This document shows, piece after piece, positions 10,693-20,046 of a stretch of 64,000 nt of DNA. The position numbers and the translations under genes are program-made. The notes under the pieces were generated by a model. The model had not been told where the DNA came from. It saw only the letters and a program-made list of their open reading frames with translations, and did no database searches. Position 1 is the stretch's first letter, and each line of letters starts with the position of its first letter. The stretch comes from Charina bottae (Eukaryota > Chordata > Lepidosauria > Squamata > Charinaidae). The stretch lies in the NCBI GenBank assembly GCA_023362775.1, contig JALMGJ010000006.1, forward strand, positions 14,520,001-14,584,000. Direction: 5' to 3'.

Positions 10693-12849
10693 ACAAGATC
10701 TGGAGCTGACTGTAGTTCAGATCACGAACTTCTTATTGCAAAATTTAGAATCAGACTAAAGAGAATAGGGAAGACCCACAGATCAGTTAGATATGAGCTC
10801 ACTAATATTCCTAAGGAATATGCAGCGGAGGTGAAGAATAGATTTAAGGGACTAGATTTAGTAGATAGGGTCACGGAAGAACTATGGACAGAAGTTCGCA
10901 ACATTGTTCAGGAGGCGGCAACAAAAAATGTCCCAAAGAAAAAGAGAACCAAGAAGGCAAGATGGCTGTCTGCTGAGACACTGGAAGTAGCCCAAGAAAG
11001 AAGGAAAGCAAAAGGCAACAGTGATAGGGGGAGATATGCCCAATTAAATGCAAAATTCCAGAGTTTAGCCAGAAGAGATAAGGAATTATTTTTAAACAAG
11101 CAATGTGCGGAAGTGGAAGAAGACAATAGAATAGGAAGGACAAGAGACCTCTTCCAGAAAATCAGAAACATCAGAGGTAAATTCCAGGCAAAAATGGGTA
11201 TGATCAAAAACAAAGATGGTAAGGACCTAACAGAAGCAGAAGAGATCAAGAAAAGGTGGCAAGAATATACGGAAGATCTGTATAGGAAGGATAATAATAT
11301 TGGAGAGAACTTTGACAGTGTGGTCAGTGAGTTAGAGCCAGACATCCTGAAGAGTGAGGTTGAATGGGCCTTAAGAAGCATTGCTAATAACAAGGCAGCA
11401 GGAGACGACGGTATCCCAGCTGAACTGTTTAAAATCTTGCAAGATGATGCTGTCAAGGTGATGCATGCCATATGCCAGCAAATTTGGAAAACACAAGAAT
11501 GGCCATCAGATTGGAAAAAATCAACTTATATCCCCATAGCAAAAAAAGGAAGCACTAAAGAATGTTCAAACTATCGAACAGTGGCACTTATTTCACATGC
11601 CAGTAAGGTAATGCTCAAGATCTTGCAAGGTAGACTCCAGCAATTCATGGAGCGAGAATTGCCAGATGTACAAGCTGGGTTTAGAAAAGGCAGAGGAACT
11701 AGAGACCAAATTGCCAATATCCACTGGATAATGGAGAAAGCCAGGGAATTTCAGAAAAACATCTATTTCTGTTTTATTGACTATTCTAAAGCCTTTGACT
11801 GTGTGGATCATAACAAATTGTGGCAAGTTCTTCGTGGTATGGGGATACCAAGTCATCTTGTCTGCCTCCTGAAGAATCTGTATAACGACCAAGTAGCAAC
11901 GGTAAGAACAGAGCATGGAACAACGGACTGGTTTAAGATTGGGAAAGGAGTACGGCAGGGCTGTATACTCTCACCCTACCTATTCAACTTGTACGCAGAA
12001 CACATCATGCGACGTGCTGGGCTTGAGGAATCCAAGGCTGGAGTTAAAATCGCTGGAAGAAACATTAACAATCTTAGATATGCAGATGATACCACTTTGA
12101 TGGCTGAAAGTGAGGAGGAGTTGAGGAGCCTTATGACGAAGGTGAAAGAAGAAAGTGCAAAAGCTGGGTTGCAGTTAAACCTCAAAAAAACCAAGATTAT
12201 GGCAACCAGCTTGATTGATAACTGGCAAATAGAGGGAGAAAAAGTGGAGGCAGTGACAGACTTTGTATTTCTAGGCGCAAAGATTACTGCAGACGCTGAC
12301 TGCAGCCAGGAAATCAGAAGACGTCTACTTCTTGGGAGGAGAGCAATGGCAAATCTTGATAAAATAGTTAAGAGCAGAGACATCACACTGACAACAAAGG
12401 TCCGCATAGTTAAAGCAATGGTATTCCCTGTAGTAACCTATGGCTGTGAGAGCTGGACCATAAGGAAGGCTGAGCGAAGGAAGATAGATGCTTTTGAACT
12501 GTGGTGTTGGAGGAAAATTCTGAGAGTGCCTTGGACTGCAAGAAGATCAAACCAGTCCATACTCCAGGAAATAAAGCCAGACTGCTCACTTGAGGGAATG
12601 ATATTAAAGGCAAAACTGAAGTACTTTGGCCACATAATGAGAAGACAGGATACCCTGGAGAAGAAGCTGATGCTAGGGAAAGTGGAAGGCAAAAGGAAGA
12701 GGGGCCGACCAAGGGCAAGATGGATGGATGATATTCTGGAGGTGACAGACTCAACCATGGGGGAGCTGGGGATGGTGACAGCCGACAGGAAGCTCTGGCG
12801 TGGGCTGGTCCATGAAGTCACGAAGAGTCGGAAGCGACTGAGTGAATAA
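10654..12849 (+). CDS. BovB reverse transcriptase frame (intact, 731 codons)
   Basis: Non-LTR reverse transcriptase. The first ~10 codons are out of register with the endonuclease frame; from GADCSSDHELLIAKF (about residue 18) on it is the genuine BovB product. Visible RT blocks: KSTYIPIAKKGSTKECSNYR, LPDVQAGFRKGRGTRDQIAN, YFCFIDYSKAFDCVDH (first catalytic Asp), GVRQGCILSPYLFNLY and NNLRYADDTTLMAESEEEL (YADD active site). Then the thumb and a C-terminal region with SWTIRKAERRKIDAFELWCW and LKYFGHIMRRQDTL, ending VTKSRKRLSE. No internal stop over 2.2 kb suggests youth. The listed start is the first ATG, not a true start; translation would normally begin in the endonuclease. Confidence 0.88.
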   Translation: MQPKVADIYTVGKTRSGADCSSDHELLIAKFRIRLKRIGKTHRSVRYELTNIPKEYAAEVKNRFKGLDLVDRVTEELWTEVRNIVQEAATKNVPKKKRTKKARWLSAETLEVAQERRKAKGNSDRGRYAQLNAKFQSLARRDKELFLNKQCAEVEEDNRIGRTRDLFQKIRNIRGKFQAKMGMIKNKDGKDLTEAEEIKKRWQEYTEDLYRKDNNIGENFDSVVSELEPDILKSEVEWALRSIANNKAAGDDGIPAELFKILQDDAVKVMHAICQQIWKTQEWPSDWKKSTYIPIAKKGSTKECSNYRTVALISHASKVMLKILQGRLQQFMERELPDVQAGFRKGRGTRDQIANIHWIMEKAREFQKNIYFCFIDYSKAFDCVDHNKLWQVLRGMGIPSHLVCLLKNLYNDQVATVRTEHGTTDWFKIGKGVRQGCILSPYLFNLYAEHIMRRAGLEESKAGVKIAGRNINNLRYADDTTLMAESEEELRSLMTKVKEESAKAGLQLNLKKTKIMATSLIDNWQIEGEKVEAVTDFVFLGAKITADADCSQEIRRRLLLGRRAMANLDKIVKSRDITLTTKVRIVKAMVFPVVTYGCESWTIRKAERRKIDAFELWCWRKILRVPWTARRSNQSILQEIKPDCSLEGMILKAKLKYFGHIMRRQDTLEKKLMLGKVEGKRKRGRPRARWMDDILEVTDSTMGELGMVTADRKLWRGLVHEVTKSRKRLSE

Positions 12850-12870
12850 ACAACAACAACAATCAGGACT

Positions 12871-13324
12871 TCCTAATACAGTAAAAATGGTAGTGAATTT
12901 CCACGCATGAATAATCCCTTAGCTATTAAAACAGCTTGCAACATATCCAAATACTTCATCAGTAGATGGAAACTCTTGATATCAGTTGCTCCAGAGCCCA
13001 GTTTTCAGATCTCTGCTAACTAATGCCCAAACCTGCAATGCACTTCAAACTCTTTTAATACTTCTTTTAATTGAGATAAAATAAATTCCCATAGGTTATG
13101 TTGAAAGTCCATCACAGCACAGACATGGAGCAATAAATAAAGTCCCTACTGATTTCTGCTCAAAATTTCACACAAAAAGGCATATACTGGGGAAAGATTC
13201 AACTGGCAAATAATGTATATTTGGGAAAGTAGTATACCTAAAATAGGCAGAATAGGACAGTTGAGTTTTAAAACGTATATTGGAAAGTGTTGCATGCAGA
13301 ACCTCCTATATGAGGAGATATAGG
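12871..13324. other. No feature recognised
   Basis: AT-rich sequence between BovB and a short LINE fragment; no motif seen. Confidence 0.4.
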
Positions 13325-13620
13325 GTTACTTGAGGGAACATCTCTCCCCAGTTGTTTCTACCCGTCTGATCCGGTCAGGCAGGATGGGCATGCTTCGGGT
13401 CTTGTTGGCCAAAGAATGCCAGTTGGCAGGGCCTAGAAGAACATTCTCCCTCTGGAGATCAGGATGGCCCTGACCCTGCTGGCTTTTCCTAAGGCCCTAA
13501 AGACCTGGCTCTGGGCCTGGGCCTGGGGCCCCGAGTGTGTGCAGAGACCTGCTTCTTGGGTGTGTTGGTGGTTTGGGTTTGATGTTCTCCAACACAGCAA
13601 GTTAGATCATGGATACCAGA
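13325..13620 (+). mobile_element. L2/CR1-type LINE C-terminal fragment
   Basis: Plus-strand translation reads GYLREHLSPVVSTRLIRSGR, then KNILPLEIRMALTLLAFPKA and LKTWLW with one stop. This is the RT C-terminal end of an L2/CR1-type LINE, GC-richer than its flanks. Confidence 0.65.
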
Positions 13621-14610
13621 AGCTCACCATATTGGGATAAGCCCAACACACAGCTACTGAAAAAAATGGAAGAAACTTCACTGGAGGAAGCTCTCAGGCT
13701 GATACAAAAGGCCTTGACAAAGTAAATACTGTATTTGCTAATTTTTAATAAGGTGAATAATATCACCTCTCAGGTGAACTACGGCTATTTTACACAGTCC
13801 CATAGGTCTGCAGGATGGGGGGAAACGGTGAAAAGTGGGTTGTAGCATTGTAACTCAAACTCCACAAACTCCAGCCCCTTATGTATCTATATGCATCGTC
13901 ACAGTGCAAGCATGAACGGGTTATTGTCATGAGCTTAGGAAACATGTTGCATTATTTTGGCTTCATTGTGGTTAGCAACAGAGGCTATCTATGCACTGAC
14001 CTATGAAACATGAAATATATCACAGATTCCAGTTCAACAAACCACCATCTTAATCCAAGTAAATAAATATTTGAATACGAGTTGTGGATTTGGAGAGGAA
14101 AGGGATACTACATTTCAGTGCTTTTTTTAAAAAAAAATGTCCTTTTTCCAAATGTCTAAGACTCAAAATAAATCTCTACAAACATTTATGAAAACCACAT
14201 GACTTCAATTCCTCACCAAGATTTGGACTACGGGGGTGGACACCATGGGAGGGGGCGGTCTAATAAAAAGTCTGTCCATCTTGACTGGATTCCAGTAGTG
14301 CAAGACTGCTTCAAGTGGTAAATAAAGATGTTAGCAGTTTACTCTCTTTTTGACAAGTAACACATTGTTTTCAAATAGCAAGACCAAATGTTGGCAATCG
14401 TCTGAGATCTGCACATCAAACAGGTGCCCATGAGATACATTTGCCAAACTTAAGTATATACTAAAGCCAAGTATAAGAAGAATATCGCTGCTGTGGCAGC
14501 TTTGAAAAATGTTGCTAACACATTTTCTAGGCTCTAGAGAAGTATCATTTTGCTAGGCCCCATGCTGCCGTAATTGCTGCTTGAAGGAGGAAGAATAGGC
14601 AGTTCAACCT
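13621..14610. other. No feature recognised
   Basis: Single-copy-looking sequence, no frames or repeats of note. Confidence 0.4.
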
Positions 14611-14757
14611 CAAACAAATCAGCAAAATCACCTCACAGGGTTGTTGTTGTGGGGAAAATAGGAGGAGGAAGGAGTATTAGGTGTGTTCGCTGCCTTGAGT
14701 TATTCATAAAAATAATAAAGGCAGGATAAAAATAAATAAAAATAAAATAAAATAAAA
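14611..14757 (+). mobile_element. MIR-like SINE, 3' part
   Basis: CCTCACAGGGTTGTTGTTG, GGAGGAGGAAGGAGTATTAG, GCTGCCTTGAGTTATTCATA and AATAATAAAGGCAGGATAAA, the same tail (in opposite orientation) as the array SINEs at 22.5 and 55.6 kb; ends in an AAATAAA-rich tract. Confidence 0.7.
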
Positions 14758-14984
14758 ATCCACTGATCCTGACATTCACGTTATCATGGAAGGCTTAGAG
14801 GACACACTATTCAAAAAACTAAACAAGAACTTCATTGTCTTTACTAAAGGAGAATAGAGAACAACAGAAAATCCCCAATTTCACCCAGATACAAATAGGT
14901 CCAGAGCCACTTTGGTCAAGTAAAGGCCCTATCTTTACACAAGTGATATCAAAGAACCAATTCTCTATCACCATCCTGCTATAT

Positions 14985-15470
14985 TTTGTTTGCTGCTTGA
15001 GATTTAAATCCTACCCTACCACCTCACAGTGTTCAGGGTGGCTTCCAACAATAAAATCACAGTTAAAATAGTGTTAGAATGTCTAACGTTAAAATAACCT
15101 TGAAACATTAAAATATTATTGTGAAAAATATATAGACATTGTAAAAATATTGAAGACCAAATTTAATGGGTCCACTCGAGTTCCAAATCCAAGCTGAGGA
15201 AGCCTGCCTGAAGCTGGTGGGAAGATTATTCCAAAGACAGGGTGCTGCTACAGATGCAACCTTCTGTAGGACATACACCCTCAGCACAACTTCTTACAGA
15301 TGCAGGACCATCAACAAATGCTTCTTAGTCTGGTATTCAGCAATAGTATCAGGAGACAGGTAGGCTGATGGGCATGACTACCTGGATCTCCCTGATAGGT
15401 GGGCTATCCCACATTTAGGAACAGCCCTAAGAGCGCTGTATGTCCTGTGGCTGGGAAGACTGTTTTAACC
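14985..15470 (-). mobile_element. Decayed L2-type LINE 3' end
   Basis: Minus-strand form of the L2 3' UTR (CACCTCACAGTGTTCAGGGT, AATAAAATCACAGTTAAAAT) followed leftwards in the element by the C-terminal region (CCTGAAGCTGGTGGGAAGAT, GACAGGGTGCTGCTACAGAT). Strongly diverged. Confidence 0.5.
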
Positions 15471-17905
15471 CACCCCCATCTTCCATGCCTGTCTCTTATT
15501 TCCGTAACCTCAGTAGAAGCAGCCTGAACACTTCCATATAGAGAGCTATATAGGAACAATATGTACTATATTGTCCCAGAGATGGCTATACAGGGAGCCC
15601 TATGTCTGCTGACTTGAGCTTCTTACTGAGAGGCATGATATACAACTAATAAATAAATACAGACACAAATAAATCTGTCTGGCCAATATTAGAAGTAAAA
15701 TGCTGGACTATGATCACTCTTAGCTTAATCCAGCAGGGCTATTCTTAAGTTTTTAAGACATGGTGATGTCTGCTAAATTGGATGACTTTAACCAGGAACC
15801 AAATACATTCATGGAGGAACATCTACCAAGGGCCATCAAACTTGAAGACACGGTGTTGCCTCTGGGTTGGGGGAAGCTAGCTTGAAAATATCACTTGCAG
15901 TGGAAGAATGGAAGAAAATAGCTTTGACTTCATCTCTTGGCAGATCACAGCAACTGGCCATTCTTACCTTCTTATTCTACTGTGTTTGTGTAAGAAGCAA
16001 AGGGTTGGTGTAGGCACAACATGAAACATTTGTTCTTGGTGGGTCCGATGTTAGAGATTCCCCCTTAATATGTATAAACTGCTATGAAGTGAATAATATT
16101 TACATCCCAAAGTCAATCCTGCATCATTTACAGCAAGGGTGGGAAACCTTAAGTACTAGGAGCAAAAGCTTAGCCTGATTTCCAAAGCCATCTATGAAAA
16201 ACCCAAAAGACTTATTTAGACCACGACAAGAATGATCTGTGCCTCTTCCAGCTGTCCAGCAGATGGGGAGAAAGGAGAGGAGAAAGAGATGTTTCAGAAA
16301 GGGAGGACAAGAAGAAACCATATGTTAGAAAGAGAGACAGAAAGAGATGGCAGATATGCAAATGTTGTCAGAATGATCCATCAACTCTTTAGATGAACTG
16401 GTCACAAGTTCCAAGCTGCTTCCCAAGACAAATGCAATCATTTATTCTCAAGTTTACTGTATCTTATCAGTTGAAACCATTAACACCTTTTAAGGGATAG
16501 TGTTCATCTCTTTAGTAAACTATCAAATCCTTATAATAACCACAACAAGCTTTCTTAAGGTTCAGGGTTTTTTTGAACTTGATAGATCTATTTAGAACTC
16601 TTTGTGGCATAGAATCTATAAAGGTTCAATCTATTACATCAATTTTAAATTCATTTCAGCAAATCATCAGGAATTACCATAAAAACAGTCCATGGATGGT
16701 ATTACCATCATCCAAAATTACATTATGACTTTTCTAGATTGAATTGGAACAGTTTTAGTGCCCGCCTATCGCCCATGTTGGTCAAAGTGGGGAAATCACT
16801 AGTGATCTTTGATAATTAATGAAAGTGACTTCTCTACATGTACAGCTCTTGCGTATTTTGCCATTGAGAAATCGGAGACCATATTGTTTCAACAAAGTGA
16901 TCCAAAGAGTTTCTTTACTCAGATCTTCATCAAAGCAAAGAGCTTCTTCAAAGAACTCCACAGCCTGTTGTAAGTCAATCCAACATAAGACATTAATTCA
17001 AACATAGTTATTAACTACCAGTTGTTTTGAATCACAAAGCATCAGAAAATGAGAGTGTGGGATATTTTATTGGTGTTATTCAAATCTGATAATTGTTCTT
17101 GCCTATTTTTATCATTTATTTCCAATGAGATTGCTTTGGTCTACACAACTGTTTTCTGGGTAGAATCTTGTTCCTTCCAATGAAAAAGCAAAAAAGAAAA
17201 TAATAATAAAAATAATAAAAACAAGTGCAAAAAGTTTTAATCTTGCCCTCGTGTGAATACAGATTGAGAAGGAAGGGTCACCAACAAGGACAAAAAAAGA
17301 TAGTGGGCCTAATATTTTTCATAGTTCTGTTGGATAGTGATAGTTTATTCACTGGGGTTTTTTTTAATACTTGCAGGTCCCAAAAGTAGCTTTGGGGATC
17401 ATAATCCTCGCAATCATCCAGTTAAATAGCTCAGGTTTGTACCGTATCATCTGGGAAGGTGGACCTTCTCCTCTATTTGACTGAACTGTTCCACCCTTCT
17501 GACACTTTGCTGGAGAAACTTTTTCTTGCATGTCTATCTCACAAGTAACTTTTCTATGTATCATTTAAAGTTGGGAAAATTCTACCATTCCCACGAAGTT
17601 TAGATGATTGGGCTTTTCAGAACTATCTATGAACTTATTCTACAATTCCAAACACAACTTTTCCCTGCCACTGCCTTTTGGCCAAATCCTCACAAGTTTG
17701 CAGTTCAGAATAGCTGGAGAATATACATGCTACCTTGATCTCCTGATGGAAAGATGAGCAATAAATAAATGAATATATACATAAATACTCAAACACTGGC
17801 ATGGATGAAAGCTCAACCTTATTTTCTCAATTGTTAAATGTGAGTTAGGTTGCAATCTTTATGGTCTCTTTCCATGTCTGTAAGCAGACCAGATTCTACA
17901 CTAGT
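15471..17905. other. Mostly unrecognised single-copy sequence
   Basis: No repeat families identified apart from short AT-rich runs; it contains the weak candidate exon at 16802-16964. Confidence 0.4.
16802..16964 (-). other. Candidate exon (weak), TPR-like peptide
   Basis: On the minus strand, directly after an AG acceptor-like context (TTACAACAG, plus-strand 965-973 of this kb), the open frame reads AVEFFEEALCFDEDLSKETL, WITLLKQYGLRFLNGKIRK and ends at a stop near 16800. The AVEFFEEAL pattern resembles a tetratricopeptide helix. The frame stays open about 20 codons upstream too, the polypyrimidine tract is poor and no clear donor is seen, so this may be chance. I do not recognise the gene. 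Confidence 0.2.
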
Positions 17906-17975
17906 GTATGCTGGCTGGGGAATTTTGGGAGTTGAAGTCCACACATCTTAAAGTTGCTGAGGTTGCAAAACACTG
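17906..17975. mobile_element. Half of a palindromic hAT-type MITE
   Basis: GCTGGCTGGGGAATTTTGGG, AGTTGAAGTCCACACATC and GGTTGCAAAACACTG match the right half of the full MITEs at 32397-32530 and 60616-60749. The left half is missing. It abuts the next element through the shared 8-mer ATCTAGAC. Confidence 0.7.
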
Positions 17976-17983
17976 ATCTAGAC

Positions 17984-18291
17984 CAAGGTTTCTCAACCAG
18001 GGTTCCGTGGAACCTCAGGGTTCCGCAATAGGTCACTAGGGCTTCCCTGGGAGATCACAATGCATTTAAAAAAATATTTCAAATTTGGGCAACTTCACAT
18101 TAAAGAAGTAAGTTTCATTCTTTATTTTCAGTTTAAGAACACTGTTAATGCATATATACCCGCCTACGCATGAAACAAATATAATAATTTTGTAACTTGT
18201 GGCCTATATTTGAGCCTGAATGTGCAGGGGTTCCCTGAGGCCTGAAAAATATTTCAAGGGTTCCTCCAGGGTCAAAGGTTGAGAAAGGCTG
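17984..18291. mobile_element. hAT-type MITE, 308 bp
   Basis: Terminal inverted repeats CAAGGTTTCTCAACC and GGTTGAGAAAGGCTG, flanked by 8-mers ATCTAGAC (17976-17983) and GTCTAGAC (18292-18299), as expected for the 8-bp TSD of hAT. Internal GTTCCGTGGAACC and GGGTTCC repeats; no transposase frame. Confidence 0.75.
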
Positions 18292-18299
18292 GTCTAGAC

Positions 18300-19059
18300 T
18301 GACTAAGTTGAAATGATCCAAAACTCACAAAAGTGCAGAGGGAGTCTCTTAATTCTCTGCACTTCTAACACTGATCAGGTTTACTAAGTTAAACTTTGGC
18401 ACTGAATTATTCTTCCCTTGGCACGCCTGGTGGGCTTCTAGGCAGCTGGAGAAGGAAAAATGTCTTAAGAGCATGTATGTGATTATGTGCATCGGTCTGT
18501 CCACCTATATTCAGCTGAAAGCCACATCGTCTACATTCTAGTCGTTTGGTTTATTTATTTCTGCCAACATTCAACGAGATTTACTTCTGATTTTAATCTG
18601 GCACCCAAGCCCCCCATCCTGAACTTGTGCACTGATTAAAAGTAAAAGCAGTATGTTATGAAAGTCAGCAAATCTGTGATTCAAACAAGGACACCTTACC
18701 AAGGGGTCAGTATTTTATATTAAGGGGAAAAGTCGGAAATCCGGGGAAGAAACACTACTCTTGGAGTAAAGAGATTCGATTGCTCTGAAAAGCAAACATT
18801 AATAATTCATTTTTTATAGAATTCTCCACTCTTGGCTCTTTGTAGGTATAATAGTTTGCAAGGCCTTCTATGGAAAGCAAAATATTAAACTTTCTCTACC
18901 ACCAACAAATTTTAAAGCAATTCAGCTTGATGTGACAGCCAGCCCTCTAGCTTGAAGACAGGAAACTTTGAGTGCCCAGGACAAAAATTAATCTTTATAA
19001 AACAGAGTGGAAAAACAATGCTGAAAAGCAACTGCATCATTTCCAAAGTACAACGATCT
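18300..19059. other. No feature recognised
   Basis: AT-rich sequence; no motif or repeat identified. Confidence 0.4.
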
Positions 19060-19360
19060 TAGTGGTGCTTATAATTATTTATTTAATTTCTAACCGGTTC
19101 TTCTGCTCTGGCCACCTCTTGAGGTGGCTAAGAAACGGTATAGAGAAACAAAAGTAGAATATAACAGGAGTATATAAAAAGTAGTATATGAAAAGCTAAA
19201 AGCACAAGTTAAAATTAAGAATTCTAAAACACTGAAGTATGAAAATAATCTAACAATTTAAAGCCTGGCAAAAGGAAGGCACCTATCTTAAATTTTCTAA
19301 AGGCTGAGAGAACTGGGGCCAAACTTCAGAAAGATTTTGTTCATTAGCCCAGAAGCAATT
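19060..19360 (-). mobile_element. L2-type LINE 3' end, decayed
   Basis: TTATTTATTTAATTTCTAACC and CCTCTTGAGGTGGCTAAGAA followed by AAAATTAAGAATTCTAAAAC resemble the L2 3' UTR in antisense; the remainder to 19360 resembles the C-terminal part. Confidence 0.4.
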
Positions 19361-19371
19361 CAATGAATGGC

Positions 19372-19745
19372 ATTTATTTATTTGTTTGTTAGACTTATAT
19401 CCCCCCTTTTCTTTTAGAAGTTCAAGGCAGCATGCATACCAATTCCATCTCTATTTTCCTCCATAATAACAATCCTGAGAAGTAGGTTGGTCTGAGAAAG
19501 GATTACTGGCCCCAGGATGGGGGTGGGGAGTCAGAATCAGCAAGATGGCAGAGGGAGTGTCATGATGCACGCCCTGCCCTTTTTGAACACACATTCAAAA
19601 ATCTTGCTGATTTTGACCCACTGCCTCCCCATAGGTGCCTCTGACTGCTGCAACTCACCCAGTGACCTTGCATGAATACGTTTGTATCAAAACCTGGGTC
19701 CCCCCTGATTCTAGTCACTAACCATTACAGTACAGTGGCTCTCTA
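19372..19745 (-). mobile_element. MIR-like SINE with an internal insertion
   Basis: TTATTTATTTGTTTG tail, ACTTATATCCCCCCTTTTC, TGAGAAGTAGGTTGGTCTGA and ACTGGCCCCAGG on the left; CAGTGACCTTGCATGAATAC and CTAACCATTACAGTACAGTG (antisense tRNA-like head) on the right. About 130 bp between them (19520-19650) are not SINE-like. Confidence 0.55.
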
Positions 19746-19868
19746 ATTTGCTGCATTCCAGAGCAACAGGTCTCAGACAATAGAGACATCTTCAAAATGT
19801 CCTGCAGAACTTGACAGATAAACAGTTTGTTACAGGAAAGGTGATCCCTTAGATCATAGCTTTCCAAA

Positions 19869-20046
19869 GTGTATGTCACGACACATTACTGTGTCACCTG
19901 CGGTGTCCTAGTGTGTCGCATGCAAACCCGGAAGTGCTGATGGGGGGAACCGTAAGGAGTGGCACCCCCGCCAATCAGCGCCGCCACAGCCACCACCGCC
20001 GTTGGTGTGTGTCGCCAACATGAAAAGTCTGGAAAGCTCTGTCTTA
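19869..20046. mobile_element. GC-rich MITE, family 2
   Basis: Shares GTGTCACGACACA-like and CCCGGAAGTG, CGCCGTTGGTGTGTGTCGCC and GGAAAGC blocks with 45383-45607. Outer ends TTTCCAAAG and TCTGGAAAG are inverted. No frame. Its GC content contrasts with the AT-rich surroundings. Confidence 0.55.

Larger units (their letters stand above)
9638..12862 (+). mobile_element. Full-length BovB (RTE-clade) LINE
   Basis: An 8-bp TSD (TCAGGACT) lies at 9630-9637 and 12863-12870, delimiting 3225 bp, close to the usual ~3.2 kb of BovB. Order: 5' UTR/leader (9638-10028), apurinic-type endonuclease region (10029-10740), RT and C-terminal region (to 12849), then a short CAACAACAACAA tail instead of poly(A), typical of RTE elements. 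Two frameshifts (near 10167 and at the A-run 10689-10692) break the endonuclease, but the RT frame is open throughout. Two further truncated BovB copies lie at 26.3 and 27.0 kb. Little decay, so a fairly recent insertion. Confidence 0.9.

Noticed and set aside
10722..12821. Several 60-187-codon minus-strand frames
   Set aside because: Antisense shadows of the BovB reverse transcriptase, and the same frames recur (in plus) over the minus-strand BovB at 27-28.8 kb.
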